Source: Symsagittifera roscoffensis
Taxonomy: Eukaryota; Xenacoelomorpha; Acoela; Convolutidae
NCBI RefSeq assembly: GCF_963678635.1
Contig: NW_026971410.1
Span: 1-64,000 of the forward strand
DNA length: 64,000 bases
Reading direction: 5' to 3'
Numbering within the stretch: the first letter of the stretch is position 1; the number at the start of each line of letters is the position of its first letter. Below, in pieces: positions 1-9,655 of the stretch. A program made the position numbers and the translations under genes. Under the pieces are notes generated by a model. That model saw only the letters and a program-made list of their open reading frames with translations, did not search any database and was not told the origin of the DNA.

Positions 1-963
1 AATTGCTTTATCAAAACAATTTTTTCCTATTTCGGAGTCCAAGTCAAGAGCGGCCGAAATTTTCATCGAATTATGACAAGTGAGTTCGGTTTGAGGAGTT
101 TTTTCGTGAAACAAAGTCTGAGTATTCTTGTTTTTTTATAAGATGATTAGGGGATACAGTTGAGGGATTTGGAGGTGAAACGGCTTTAGGCTACCTAATT
201 ATTTCGACTTTAACCTTTAGGCTAGCTCAATAAATTTCTCTGGGGAGTCATGGGGTATAAGTTCAGACAATATTGTTGGTTTTTGTTCTTATTGATAAAA
301 GAGGGTTGCAATTTTCATATGATATTTATTTAACCATTGTATACGAAGTTTCTTTCTGAGGAAGGTGATATAGGGCCTTTGGTGTCAAATGAAAATCTAT
401 GATTGAAATATAAACTTTGTCCATTAAGGTCTTGTTTTCTGCTAATTGATTTTGGTGTGGGAAGGGTTTGTTCAACTGACATGTTATGCAATCATTGCAT
501 AAAGTTTTATCCAAATTGTGCATTTGGAAGAAAAAATTTTGAATAAAATTGGAATATATTTTATCTGAACCTGCATGTCCTTTCATACTCACCATGCATA
601 AAAAATATTACACAACAAGATGAATTTAACAAAAACCACATCGAAACAGTTTATTCCCACTAATAGAAAAATAAAATTTAACGGATGCCAATAATTTGCC
701 GACCCACCCACCTCGAATTACACCAAAAAAGTACAATCAAAAGGATATTTAAATTACAAGACCCACTGGATAATATACCTCTTTTCGAAAAAAGCAGTTC
801 AAAGCCTTTTTCTCCAAACCACAAAAGAAATGACACTTCGATTATCACAAAAAAATAAAATCTAGAATCTGTCATCAGGCAACTAAAATCATGGCACGAA
901 TATAAAACAAAACCAATAGGAGCGGACATCAGAACCCACCAAAAACATACAATAAATAGGATA
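1..963 (-). mobile_element. Decayed Ty3/gypsy (family B) fragment, left copy
   Basis: This stretch matches 3166-4130 with frequent substitutions and small indels, so it is a diverged direct duplicate. On the minus strand it holds an integrase zinc-finger remnant (326-595), then AT-rich sequence with no long reading frame (600-960). The match stops at about 963, where family A sequence starts abruptly. I read it as a broken 3' half of a second gypsy family. No LTR boundary is visible, and the left side runs out of the window. Confidence 0.6.
326..595 (-). pseudogene. Integrase zinc-finger fragment, family B
   Basis: The 89-residue frame contains GHAGSDK, then a hydrophobic stretch, then CITCQLNK. 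This is the H-(x)n-C-x2-C half of the integrase HHCC finger typical of Ty3/gypsy and retroviral integrases. It runs into IDFHLTPKALYHLP, which lines up with the start of the integrase core around its first Asp. The rest of the core is missing. A related copy is at 3497-3809. It is a fragment with no intact gene around it. Call by motif only. Confidence 0.6.
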
Positions 964-964
964 G

Positions 965-2285
965 TTAATCTTCAATCTTAAAACACAAAATCTTTGCCAA
1001 GAGCTTGGTCACCTTTTTAAATGGTTCTAGGTCAATTCTGACTGCTTCCTTCTGCGGTAATAGGCGCATCGAACGTTTTGACACCGTTATCATCTTCAGG
1101 TCATCTGCCGCATTATCAAAGACTTTCTCACTCGAGAACAGGGAGCAATCACTATCAGGGTTTTGATAAACCTCTCTGTTCAATTCACTTGCTCAATTCT
1201 CCACCAGTAATGTGTGCATCGCCAACACTGACAATTCTGATACTGTACTTGAGTTTCTGTTCGAGTACGTGTCAATCTCCGTTCTCTTCGAGGTGTCTTC
1301 GACAGATGAGTCTGTCGTGGAGTATGTCTCCACGGCAGATTCTGATATGCATGATCTACACACCCATCTAAACTCCCCGGACAAAACTTTGTCCACCTGG
1401 TCTTGTCCACCTACGTATCCGCTTCTTTCAATGTCCGACTCCCGGACAAATTTTCTCTCTCCGAGTTTTCGACTCGGCTTCTGTCAGACCTTGATCGGTC
1501 GCCTCGAAAGTGACTGTCTTCTTCTGAGTCCCGACCTCCTGTTCCTTTTTTTTGTACGATGTCCTCATTAAAACGCTTTGAGGAATTGAGGACACTAGTT
1601 GCTGAATTACTGTCCTACATTCCCTTTCATTTACTGTGTGCTGGCGTCTTGATGGTTTTATCCGTTCATTCTCACTGACTGTCGGCGAAGCTATTGCTGC
1701 TGCCCATTCAGGGTCATCTCAAGTCACTTCTCTCTTCAACAACCCACCCAGCATCCGCATCACTTATGGTGTGACCTGTACGGTTTTTTCTAGCAATGAG
1801 AGGCTGTTAATGTTCATACAAAAGAGTTCCTGTTGAACCAGGTTTGAACGAAGCGATAAATCCAAGGACTTTCTCACTCGAGAACAGGTAGTGATCACTA
1901 TCAGGGTTTCGACAAACCTCCCTGTTCAATTGTCTTGCTCAATTCTCCGCCAGGATAATCGATTTCTCTTGCCCGAATCTCTGCCGCTTTCTCCACTAGC
2001 AATTCATGTGTCCAGCCGTCTCGTCAAGGGAACTGCTTCGTAAGTCTCTTTGTCCAAAAACGAGAACCCTTCCACGATCTCCGCCTGATTGGCGTGCTTC
2101 TGTTCCGATCTTTCATGAGACTCAGTTTTCCTACAGAGACTGTCTGCATTCTGCTGCTTGTCACGCATCCTGTGCTCAATTATCATGTGGTAGCCATTCA
2201 ACCTGACTATCCATCGGTGTAATTTTTGATCCTTCGAGTGATTTTTGAACCAGGATAAGGCTCGGTTGTCCACTCGCCACTTAAA
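965..2285 (-). pseudogene. Duplicated fragment of family A pol (linker to RNase H)
   Basis: About 1.3 kb nearly identical to 6980-8313. On the minus strand it reads, in pieces, the RNase H C-terminal part (VDNRALSWLK, IIEHRMRDK, NADSLCRK at 2004-2273), then the serine-rich linker between RNase H and integrase, including a DKVLSGE segment (1193-1396) and an N-terminal integrase-linker piece (965-1183). Frames are broken throughout. The intact counterpart is the linker of copy 2 at about 41100-42680. The duplicate joins family B sequence at both ends. Confidence 0.7.
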
Positions 2286-2700
2286 AGGATATAAAATGAA
2301 TATATAAGAAATTAAAATACTAATTCAAGTGATGGAGGGATACTTTGTATACTAAAAAACCCAAAGTGTGGCAAAACTTCTATTTCGTCGGGGGTGAAAA
2401 ATTTTTCTTACTACTGAAGGTGTTAAATTTTGATTTTGGCTTGGGTGTCTAGTTCTGTTAAGGTCGTGTTGGAGTGAGGGTTGAATGTTATACGTTGGAT
2501 TGTTTTGTGGTTCACTTAGAGGTGCTTGACGAATAGTTGGTTTTAATGGTTCGGATAGTGATGAGTGTCTTTCTTCAAATGTATAAGGATTTTCTACAAA
2601 TGATGAGATACGTGTAGATGATTGGGGTTGGCTTGTTTGGTTCGATGTTGGTGTGGTCGAGGAGTCTTGGGAAGTAGTGGTTGGTGGGGATTCCTTGAGT
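2285..2700 (-). repeat. Segment X, first copy (shared with 8313-8728)
   Basis: About 410 bp present twice, at 2285-2700 and 8313-8728, each time interrupting family A RNase H at the same point, just upstream of VDNRAL. In this copy X continues rightward into family B sequence. At 8728 it returns directly to family A. X therefore looks like the end of a family B insertion. I do not see clean TG...CA ends, so calling it an LTR is only a possibility. Confidence 0.5.
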
Positions 2701-2780
2701 GAGTGTGGGTATATTTTGAAATACATCTTATTCTGATCTGACTTTTTAAAGTAGACGTTCTTTATACTATTCTTCTGCAA
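2352..2780 (-). pseudogene. Thr/Ser/Gln-rich 142-residue frame, family B end
   Basis: The frame is rich in T, S, Q, N and P, with a conserved core FEERHSSLSE that recurs in the chimeric frame at 8359-8925. It reads across segment X. Upstream (2700-2780) it has lysine-rich sequence not shared with the second copy. I do not recognise the product. Position after an integrase remnant would allow a gag tail, an integrase tail or an env-like end. It could also be noncoding. Confidence 0.3.
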
Positions 2781-2961
2781 AATTATAAGGAAAAATGGTG
2801 CTATTGCTAAAGTAATTATTGCCTATTTTATGCAATTAGGAAATGCTGAAGATCGAGAAATGAAAAAGTAAGAAAAGTTACGAAAAGGTTGAAAATATCC
2901 TTTCTACCTAGTAAACTTCATTTCATTTATGGAATATTAAGTTTCGTACCTGATTAGGCGG

Positions 2962-3279
2962 TCAATGGTTTGGGAGAGAGAAAGGTAGTTTTGTATTAGG
3001 GAATAGAAAAGAACGAGTTGACTGCAAAAAAGTAGAAAAAAGAGGATAGTCAATTCTAAAAAGTCGGTTATGAGAAAAATGCAAAGTCAAAAAATTGTCC
3101 AAAAAATAGAAAGAAAAGTTGAAAGGAAGATTTTGACTGAGTTGGAAAGAAGCCTTCAAAAAATGAATTGCTTTATCAAAAAAGTTTTTTCCTATTTCGG
3201 TTTCCAAGTCAAGAGTGGCCAAAATTTTTAACGAATTATGACAAGTGAGTTCGGTTTGAGGAGTTTTTTCGTGGAACAA
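2962..3279 (-). pseudogene. Unrecognised 105-residue frame in family B
   Basis: The frame is rich in F, L and N, with a Leu/Phe-rich second half. Its first part is repeated at the left edge of the window (1-120, minus). It lies on the 3' side of the family B integrase finger. No motif is recognised. It may be part of a lost integrase C-terminus or an env-like gene, or just chance in AT-rich sequence. Confidence 0.25.
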
Positions 3280-4130
3280 AGTCTGAGTATTCTTGTTTTT
3301 TTTATAAGATGATTAAGGGATACAGTTAGGGGATTTGGAGGTGAAACGGCTTTAGGCTACGTGATCATTTGGACTCTAATCTCTAGGCTAGTTCAATAAA
3401 TTTCTCTGGGGGAATCATAGGGTATAAGTTCAGGCAATATTGTTGGTTTTTGTTCTAATTGATAGAAGAGGGTTGCAATTTTTATATGATATTTATTTAA
3501 CCATTATATACGAAGTTTCTTTCTGAGGAAGGTGAGATAGGGCCTTTGGTGTCAAATGAAACTCTATGAATGAAATATATACTTTGTCCACTAAGGTCTT
3601 GTTTTTCTGCTAAATGTTTTTGGTGTGGGAAGGGTTTGTTCAACTGACAAGTTATGCAATATTTGCATAAAGTTTTTATCCAAATTGTGCATCTGGAAGG
3701 TAAAATTTTGAATAAAATTAGAAAATATTTCATCCGAACCTGCATGTCCTTTCGTACTCACCATGGACAAAAATATTACACAACAAGATGAATTTATGAA
3801 AAACCACATCGAAACAGTTTATTCCCACTAATAGAAAAAGAAAATTTAACGGATGCCAATTATTTGCCGACATACCCACCTCGAATTACACCAAAAAACT
3901 ACAATCTTTAGGAGATTTAAACTACCACCCCACTGGATAATATACTCCTCTCGAAAAAAGCAGTTCAAAGCCTTTTTCTCCAAATCACAGAAGAAATGAC
4001 ACTTCAATTTTTACAAAAAAATTAAAATCTGGAATCTGTCATCAGGCAACTAAAATCATGGCACGAATATAAAACAAAACCAATAGGAGTTGACATCAGA
4101 ACCCACCAGAAATATACAATAAATAGGATA
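3166..4130 (-). repeat. Family B fragment, right copy of the 1-963 duplicate
   Basis: About 0.96 kb collinear with 1-963. It includes the integrase finger (3497-3809) and the AT-rich 3780-4130 block. The two copies differ by scattered substitutions and 1-3-bp indels, so the duplication is not recent, or the copies are two separate elements. Confidence 0.65.
3497..3809 (-). pseudogene. Integrase zinc finger and start of core, family B
   Basis: Two overlapping frames together show KGHAGSD, QNFTFQMHNLDK, ITCQLNK and then FDTKGPISP. The last matches the start of an integrase catalytic core, with its first Asp. A frameshift separates the two frames. The remaining core with the second Asp and Glu is absent, as the next frame leftward is unrelated. 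It is clearly a dead integrase remnant. Confidence 0.6.
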
Positions 4131-4260
4131 TTCAATTTACAAGACCCACTAGATAATATTGGTTTAAACACACTAGACCAAATTGATTTAGTATTGGTTT
4201 AGATAATATTGGTTTGACCCACTAATGGTATTGGTTTAATGACATTTTTCCTAATGAATC
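4131..4260. repeat. Short direct repeats with TTGGTTTA
   Basis: The motif GATAATATTGGTTT and shorter TATTGGTTTA pieces recur at least four times in about 110 bp. The flanking 33-bp block ending in ACCCACT-GATAATAT is also found near 741-775 and 3911-3945. It is a small degenerate tandem repeat of unknown role. Confidence 0.5.
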
Positions 4261-4689
4261 GACTTTGTAGTGATTATTTTGACAGTCTAGTTATAATGGG
4301 AAGTGATCTCACGCGTTTATCTGCGTAGTATCAGAGTCAGTTTTTACTGCATATTTACGTTCTATTCGTGGTAATTTTTCGTCTTTTGCAAGGAATAATT
4401 TTATAATTTGTGGCATTTCCTCAGCTTTTTTTTGTGTTATCAATTCAAATGAGTGTTGCGACTAAGTGTGTCGGGTAAAGCAAAGTTTTTGCCTGCTGTC
4501 CAAACTAAAGGTAGGTTTGGAAATTTCAAGAGGATAAGTTGAAATCTATAAACTCTGTGGTTTTGATTTGACTTTTGTGTGAATCGAAAAATTTATTTAT
4601 TTTTGGTCCGTGAAAAGAACAGTTGGATGTTTTGATACGGTTAATGTATATATTTAATGGCTGTACACTCTCTCATAAAGGTAGAGAGT
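4261..4689. other. AT-rich stretch without a visible gene
   Basis: No reading frame over about 60 codons and no recognisable motif. By position it lies between the family B RNase H and integrase remnants, so it is probably decayed pol connection sequence. Confidence 0.4.
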
Positions 4690-5906
4690 CTTCTTGAGTA
4701 AAAAAACTCAAATTTGCTGATATAAGGTTCATTATGTTTAGATCTTTATGAGATTGTAGAAGTGCTGCGCCGATTCCAAAGTTGGAGGCATCGCACATAG
4801 CGTAGAATGGTTAATCTGGATCTGGATTGTGTTTGAGATTTGTTCTGTAAGAAGGGTTTTCGTTTCGTCAAAACGATTTCGATGTTCTATTGTCCAATCA
4901 ATTTTTTTGTTGTCGAAAAATATTATAAAATGTTCTAAGACATAATTGTATTTAATAAACGTATTTACTAGAAAAATTTAGCATACCAGAAAACTCTTTA
5001 ATTTTTTTATTAAATGGTGATTGGAGTTTAATATTGAGTTAGTTCGTAATTTTACAAGTGTATATACGGTGCCTTAAATAAGTTGTCCAAAAAATTTAAC
5101 ACGAGTAAGGAAAAAATGTGATTTATCTGGGGCTACTTTCATATTTGTTTTTAGACAAAAACTGATGATACTTTTCTAATACTTTGAACATTTCTTCTTT
5201 TATTTGAGACTGCATGAAAACATCGTCTAAATATGTAATTACCTTTTGCTGAGAAAAAGTGGTCTAAAAATTTTCTTCATGAATGCTGAAAAAGCTGCTA
5301 GTCCTATGGGTTTACCATAGACTAGTCTATCAAATTTGTATTATTGATTTCCAATGACGAATTGTGTTAGTCGACATGATTGTTCGTCTAATGGCATTTC
5401 GTTTTATGCGCTATCCATGTCGGCAGTTGTAGAATTTGTCCATTTATCTTTGTGAGTATTACTTGTATTGGTTCTATAGGCTAATTGCATTTTGATTCAT
5501 TAATTAGGGAATTGAGATATCTTGCATCTAGAACGATTTTTAATGATTCGCCTTTAGGGAGAACAATAACAGGGTTGTGAAGATAATTCCATTCGGTTGT
5601 TGTTCTTCGTTTCCTGGTGAGATTATTTTGTATTGTTCAAGGACGTCTAGGAGTCTTTTTTGACAGCTATTTGAAAACTGCGTCAGTTTTAAGGGGAAGG
5701 TGTAGTTTTGAAACTAATTTTCCAACATCAAATTTAGATGTGGTAAAAATCATAGGGTATTTTAATAATAATTTTGCTAGTTGTTCAAATTCTTGTTGAT
5801 TGATTTCAGAATATCGAAAATTGGACATTGTTAAGAACTTTTTTGTTCGTTTGTATATTTTGAGATTTGAAATGTCGGCTGGATATTGGGGGTTTTTGTG
5901 AAACAA
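4690..5906 (-). pseudogene. Reverse transcriptase-RNase H remnant, family B
   Basis: Broken minus-strand frames show a Ty3/gypsy RT-RNase H. At 5667-5906 the frame has TSKFDVGKLVSKLHLPLK, the N-terminal RT region. Near 5290-5350 the translated text reads YKFDRLVYGKPIGLAAFSAF, the conserved RT block before the YxDD box. Near 4735-4800 it reads AMCDASNFGIGAALLQ, the RNase H start with its first catalytic Asp. Stops and frameshifts are spread over the whole region. The order RT, RNase H, integrase (3497-3809) on the minus strand fits Ty3/gypsy. Family B is clearly different from family A in sequence. Confidence 0.7.
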
Positions 5907-5959
5907 TCTGTGTTTCTTTTTGAGCCATTGGTAATATTGTTAACGGAAAATTCTTCATT

Positions 5960-6710
5960 TAGTCTCTTCTTTTAGTTACTCCGGATAAAAGAAAATCAAA
6001 GGCAAAGCCTTTTCAATGTCCAGTCAACATCATGCGGACTAATTCCTGTGGTGGAATGTTGCGTACTGTTGTAAGCTTCCATCACTTGTGGCAAATCTTT
6101 ATCCCAATCAGGCATGTATCGGGAACAATACACCCTCAACATCGACACCAAAGTTGATTTTGTCTTTCTACCAAGTCATTCGCTTGGGGCTGGTACGTCG
6201 TAGAATGAGCCGGAGTTCCCTAGTAAGCTCTCCCACAAAAGCAGTTCCGTTGTCTGATTGGTACATCATCGGGCATCCATGTCTTGCTATTCATCTGTTG
6301 ATCAGATGATCGCACGTCTCCTCGGCTGAGGCAGCTATGCATGGCACAGCCTCTGAATACTTTGTAAAAAGATCGATCATCACCCAGACCTGATTATTGG
6401 CACTTTCTGTCATACATATTTTCTGGTGATAGATCTGCACCACTTTATTGAACGCGGATGACTCGATTGAATTTAATGGAAATCGCCAACTCCTAGGATC
6501 TTTCACCTTTTGGCATGACAGAAATGCCGTAAACCACTTCTCGCATGCCTTCTTCATCATAGGCCACTCGAAGCGTTTCAAAATATTCTGGTATACTTTA
6601 TCGGTTCCTTGATAGCATATCTGATTATGTGACCTGAATAAAAAATCCGTTTGAAAGAGCTGCGACAACACTGTCGCGTTTTACTTGTATAGGACCTTGT
6701 CCTCTTTTCT
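5960..6710 (-). pseudogene. Integrase remnant, family A copy 1
   Basis: The 126-residue frame at 6291-6671 matches the integrase of copies 2 and 3: zinc-finger end (LSCQKVKDPR), the core start VVQIYHQKICM where the catalytic IDHQ Asp is changed to Tyr, and VMIDLFTKYSEAVPC. Leftward (5985-6290), other frames carry the rest of the core up to the NSTxHSTTGISP-like region. Loss of the first catalytic Asp and several frame breaks show it is inactive. The remnant ends near 5960 at the family B junction. Confidence 0.75.
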
Positions 6711-7950
6711 CCTTTTGCAAGCAACAACCCCATCCTTTTTCATTTAGAAACGTACCTTTCTTGCTTATAGTCCTGTCTCAAGACTTGGTAATTATCTTCT
6801 TCCCGATCTCATTTCTCTGCTGTCCCATTGCCGATCCACCTTTTCGTTCGAGCTACATGTCATGTGGTCATTTCCCTGCGCTCTTAGTAAGCCCGAGAGT
6901 CCGTATCTTGCCTTCAAGTTTCTTGTATCTTGTCTTCATGACCCTCAGGTGATTGTTCAGCTCATCGGGCTGATGTGCGTCATCTTCAATCTTAACACAC
7001 AAAATCTTTGCCAAGAGCTTGGTCACCTTTTTAAATGGTTCTAGGTCAATTCTGACTGCTTCCTTCTGCGGTAATAGGCGCATCGAACGTTTTGACACCG
7101 CTATCATCTTCAGGTCATCTGCCGCATTATCAAAGACTTTCTCACTCGAGAACAGGGAGCAATCACTATCAGGGTTTTGATAAACCTCTCTGTTCAATTC
7201 TCTTGCTCAATTCTCCACCAGTAATGTGTGCATCGCCGACACTGACAATTCTGATACTGTACTTGGGTTTCTGTTCGAGTACGTGTCAATCTCCGTTCTC
7301 TTCGAGGTGTCTTCGACAGATGAGTCTGTCGTGGAGTATGTCTCCACGGCAGATTCTGATATGCATGATCTACACACCCATCTAAGCTCCCCGGACAAAA
7401 CTTTGTCCACCTGGTCTTGTCCACCTACGTATCCGCTTCTTTCAATGTCCGACTCCCGGACAAATTTTCTCTCTCCGAATTTTCGACTCGGCTTCTGTCA
7501 GACCTTGATCGGTCGCCTCGAAAGTAACTGTCTTCTTCTGAGTCCCGACCTCCCGTTCCTTTTTTTTGTACGATGTCCTCATCAAAACGCTTTGAGGAAT
7601 TGAGGACACTAGTTGCTGAATTACTGTCCTACATTCCCTTTCATTTACTGTGTGCTGGCGTCTTGATGGTTTTATCCGTTCATTCTCACTGACTGTCGGC
7701 GAAGTTATAGCTGCTGCCCATTCAGGGTCATCTCAAGTCACTTCTCTCTTCAACAACCCACCCAGCATCCGCATCACTTATGGTATGACCTGCACGGTTT
7801 TGTCTAGCAATGAGAGGCTGTTGATGTTCACACGAGAGAGTTCCTGTTGAACCAGGTTTGAACGAAGCGATAAATCCAAGGACTTTCTCACTCGAGAACA
7901 GGTAGTGATCACTATTAGGGTTTCGACAAACCTCCCTGTTCAATTCTCTT
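6711..7950 (-). pseudogene. RNase H-integrase linker, family A copy 1
   Basis: Frames at 6868-7197, 7194-7424, 7207-7410 and 7728-7943 correspond to the long serine-rich linker seen intact in copy 2 (about 41040-42300). A shared motif is DKVLSGE, which matches the repeated LSGES motif of copy 2. The region is nearly identical to 970-1950 and is the better preserved of the two. It contains TCCGGGGAG at 7387-7396, the same core as the polypurine tract of the family. Confidence 0.65.
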
Positions 7951-8009
7951 GCTCGATTCTCCGCCAGGATAATCGTTTTCTCTTGCTCGAATCTCTGCCG
8001 CTTTCTCCA

Positions 8010-9155
8010 CTAGCAATTCATGTGTCCTGGTATAGGATGTCCTGACTTGTCCAGCCGTCTCGTCAAGGGAACTGCTTCGTAAGTCTCTTTGTCCAAAAAC
8101 GAGAACCCTTCCACGATCTCCGCCTGATTGGTGTGCTTGTGTTCCGATCTTTCATAAGACTCAGTTTTCCTACAGAGGCTGTCTGCATTCTGCTGCTTGT
8201 CACGCATCCTGTGCTCAATTATCATGTGGTAGCCATTCAACCTGACTATCCATCGGTGTAATTTTTGATCCTTCTAGTGAAATTTCAACCAGGATAAGGC
8301 TCGGTTGTCCACTCGCCACTTAAAAGGATATAAAATAAATATATAAAAAGTTAAAATACTAATTCAAGTGATGGAGGGGTACTTTGTATACTAAAAAAAC
8401 CCAAAGTGTGGCAAATCTTCTATTTCGTCGGGGGTGAAAAAGTTTTCTATCTACTGTAGGTGTTAAATTCTGATTTTGGCTTTGTGGTCTAGTTCTGTTA
8501 AGATCCTGTTGGAGTGAGGGTTGAATGTTATACGTTGGATCGTATTGTGGTTCACTTAGAGGTGCTTGACGAATAGCTGGTTTTAATGTTTCGGATAGTG
8601 ATGAGTGTCTTTCTTCAAATGTATAAGGATTTTCTACAAATGAGATACGTGTAGATGATTGGGGTTGGCTTGTTTGGTTAGATGTTGGTGTGGTCGGGGA
8701 GTCTTGGGATGAAGTGGTTGGTGGGGATTCTGCTTTTGGAGCACCGAGTTTCACATCAGTGTCGCTCAACATCTTACTGCCGTATGCACTGGGACGGAGA
8801 ACTGTTCTCCCATTCCATTCTCGCTTCTGATGCACTATTTCGGAGATTGCTACCAATGAAGCATCAGTGTCGAGAACATACATGCCTTTATCCGTGGGCA
8901 TGCCTAGCACTGGCGCTTTGCACAATTCCCGCTTTATGTTCTCGAAGGTTTCCCGTTCTATTCAAATTTGTTCTCTTTGTTGCGCATCAGCTGCTGCATC
9001 GGGTAGACTTTGTCTGCGTATCCTTTTATGAACTCTCTATAATAATTTGCAAATCCTAGGAAGCTCATCAACTGCGTGTCCGTTTTGGGGGCCTTCCATG
9101 TTAACGCAGCCTCCACCGCATCCGGGTCCCGCCTCACGCCATTCTTGTCTACCAT
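8010..9155 (-). pseudogene. RNase H remnant of family A copy 1, split by segment X
   Basis: From the right, 8958-9155 gives TWKAPKTDTQLMSFLGFANYY, the RT-RNase H connection. Then 8740-8925 gives LDTDAS (first catalytic Asp) and GSKMLSDTDVK. The sequence then enters segment X at 8728. Family A resumes at 8313 with VDNRALSW, and 8010-8240 gives IIEHRMRDK and NADSLCRK. The X insertion removes the residues between KAE and VDN, including the region after the second catalytic Glu. A clear dead RNase H. Confidence 0.7.
8313..8728 (-). repeat. Segment X, second copy, inside RNase H
   Basis: About 415 bp, the same foreign segment as 2285-2700, here flanked on both sides by family A RNase H. The frame 8359-8925 runs from RNase H (APVLGMPTDKGMYVLDTDAS) straight into X (PPTTSSQDSPTTPTSNQT) and stops in the AT-rich left end. 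Whether X is a solo LTR or a fragment of family B cannot be settled from these ends. Confidence 0.55.
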
Positions 9156-9159
9156 TTTC

Positions 9160-9655
9160 TCAGGTACCTTATTGAGTCCCTAGGGTTCTCACTTTTCAAG
9201 GGTTTGCATTTCAAGCCAGCTCTCTTCATGCAGTCAAAGACCTCATGGATTCTGTCAAGGTTGTCATCCAAGGTGGATGTAGCTATCACTACGGGACATC
9301 AGGAGATTCCCATTCTTCTTTGTTACGCTGGTCAAAACCTGAGCCATCAGTCCTTAAAAGGTCGCGGCCGCATTGCATCAGCCAAAGCGCATCCTCTTCC
9401 ACTGGTACAAGCCCAACTCACATGCAAATACGGTCTTTTATCTATCCTTTTTCGCAGGGGACCTGCCAGAAGGCAAAACCCAGGTCCAGTGTGGTGAAAA
9501 ACTTGACATCGCCGAGCTTCGAGAGGGTCTCGTCAATGCGTGGTATTGGGTAAGCGTCCTTTATTGTCACCCTGTTCAGGTTGTGAAAGTCGCAGCAGAA
9601 TCTTAGCTGTCCTCCGTTCTTCTTGGCCATGACAACCCCACAAATACAAGGTGAC
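9160..9655 (-). pseudogene. Reverse transcriptase fragment, family A copy 1
   Basis: At 9442-9630 the frame gives MAKKNGGQLRFCCDFHNLNR, AYPIPRIDETLSKLGD and FFTTLDLGFAFWQVPCEKG. These are the RT blocks around the first catalytic Asp (TTLDLG). Leftward, 9160-9440 holds a frame-broken remainder reaching the VVIATST segment after the YVDD box. The YVDD box itself appears damaged. This is the authentic left end of the tandem array: the sequence continues past the array junction into normal RT. Confidence 0.7.
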
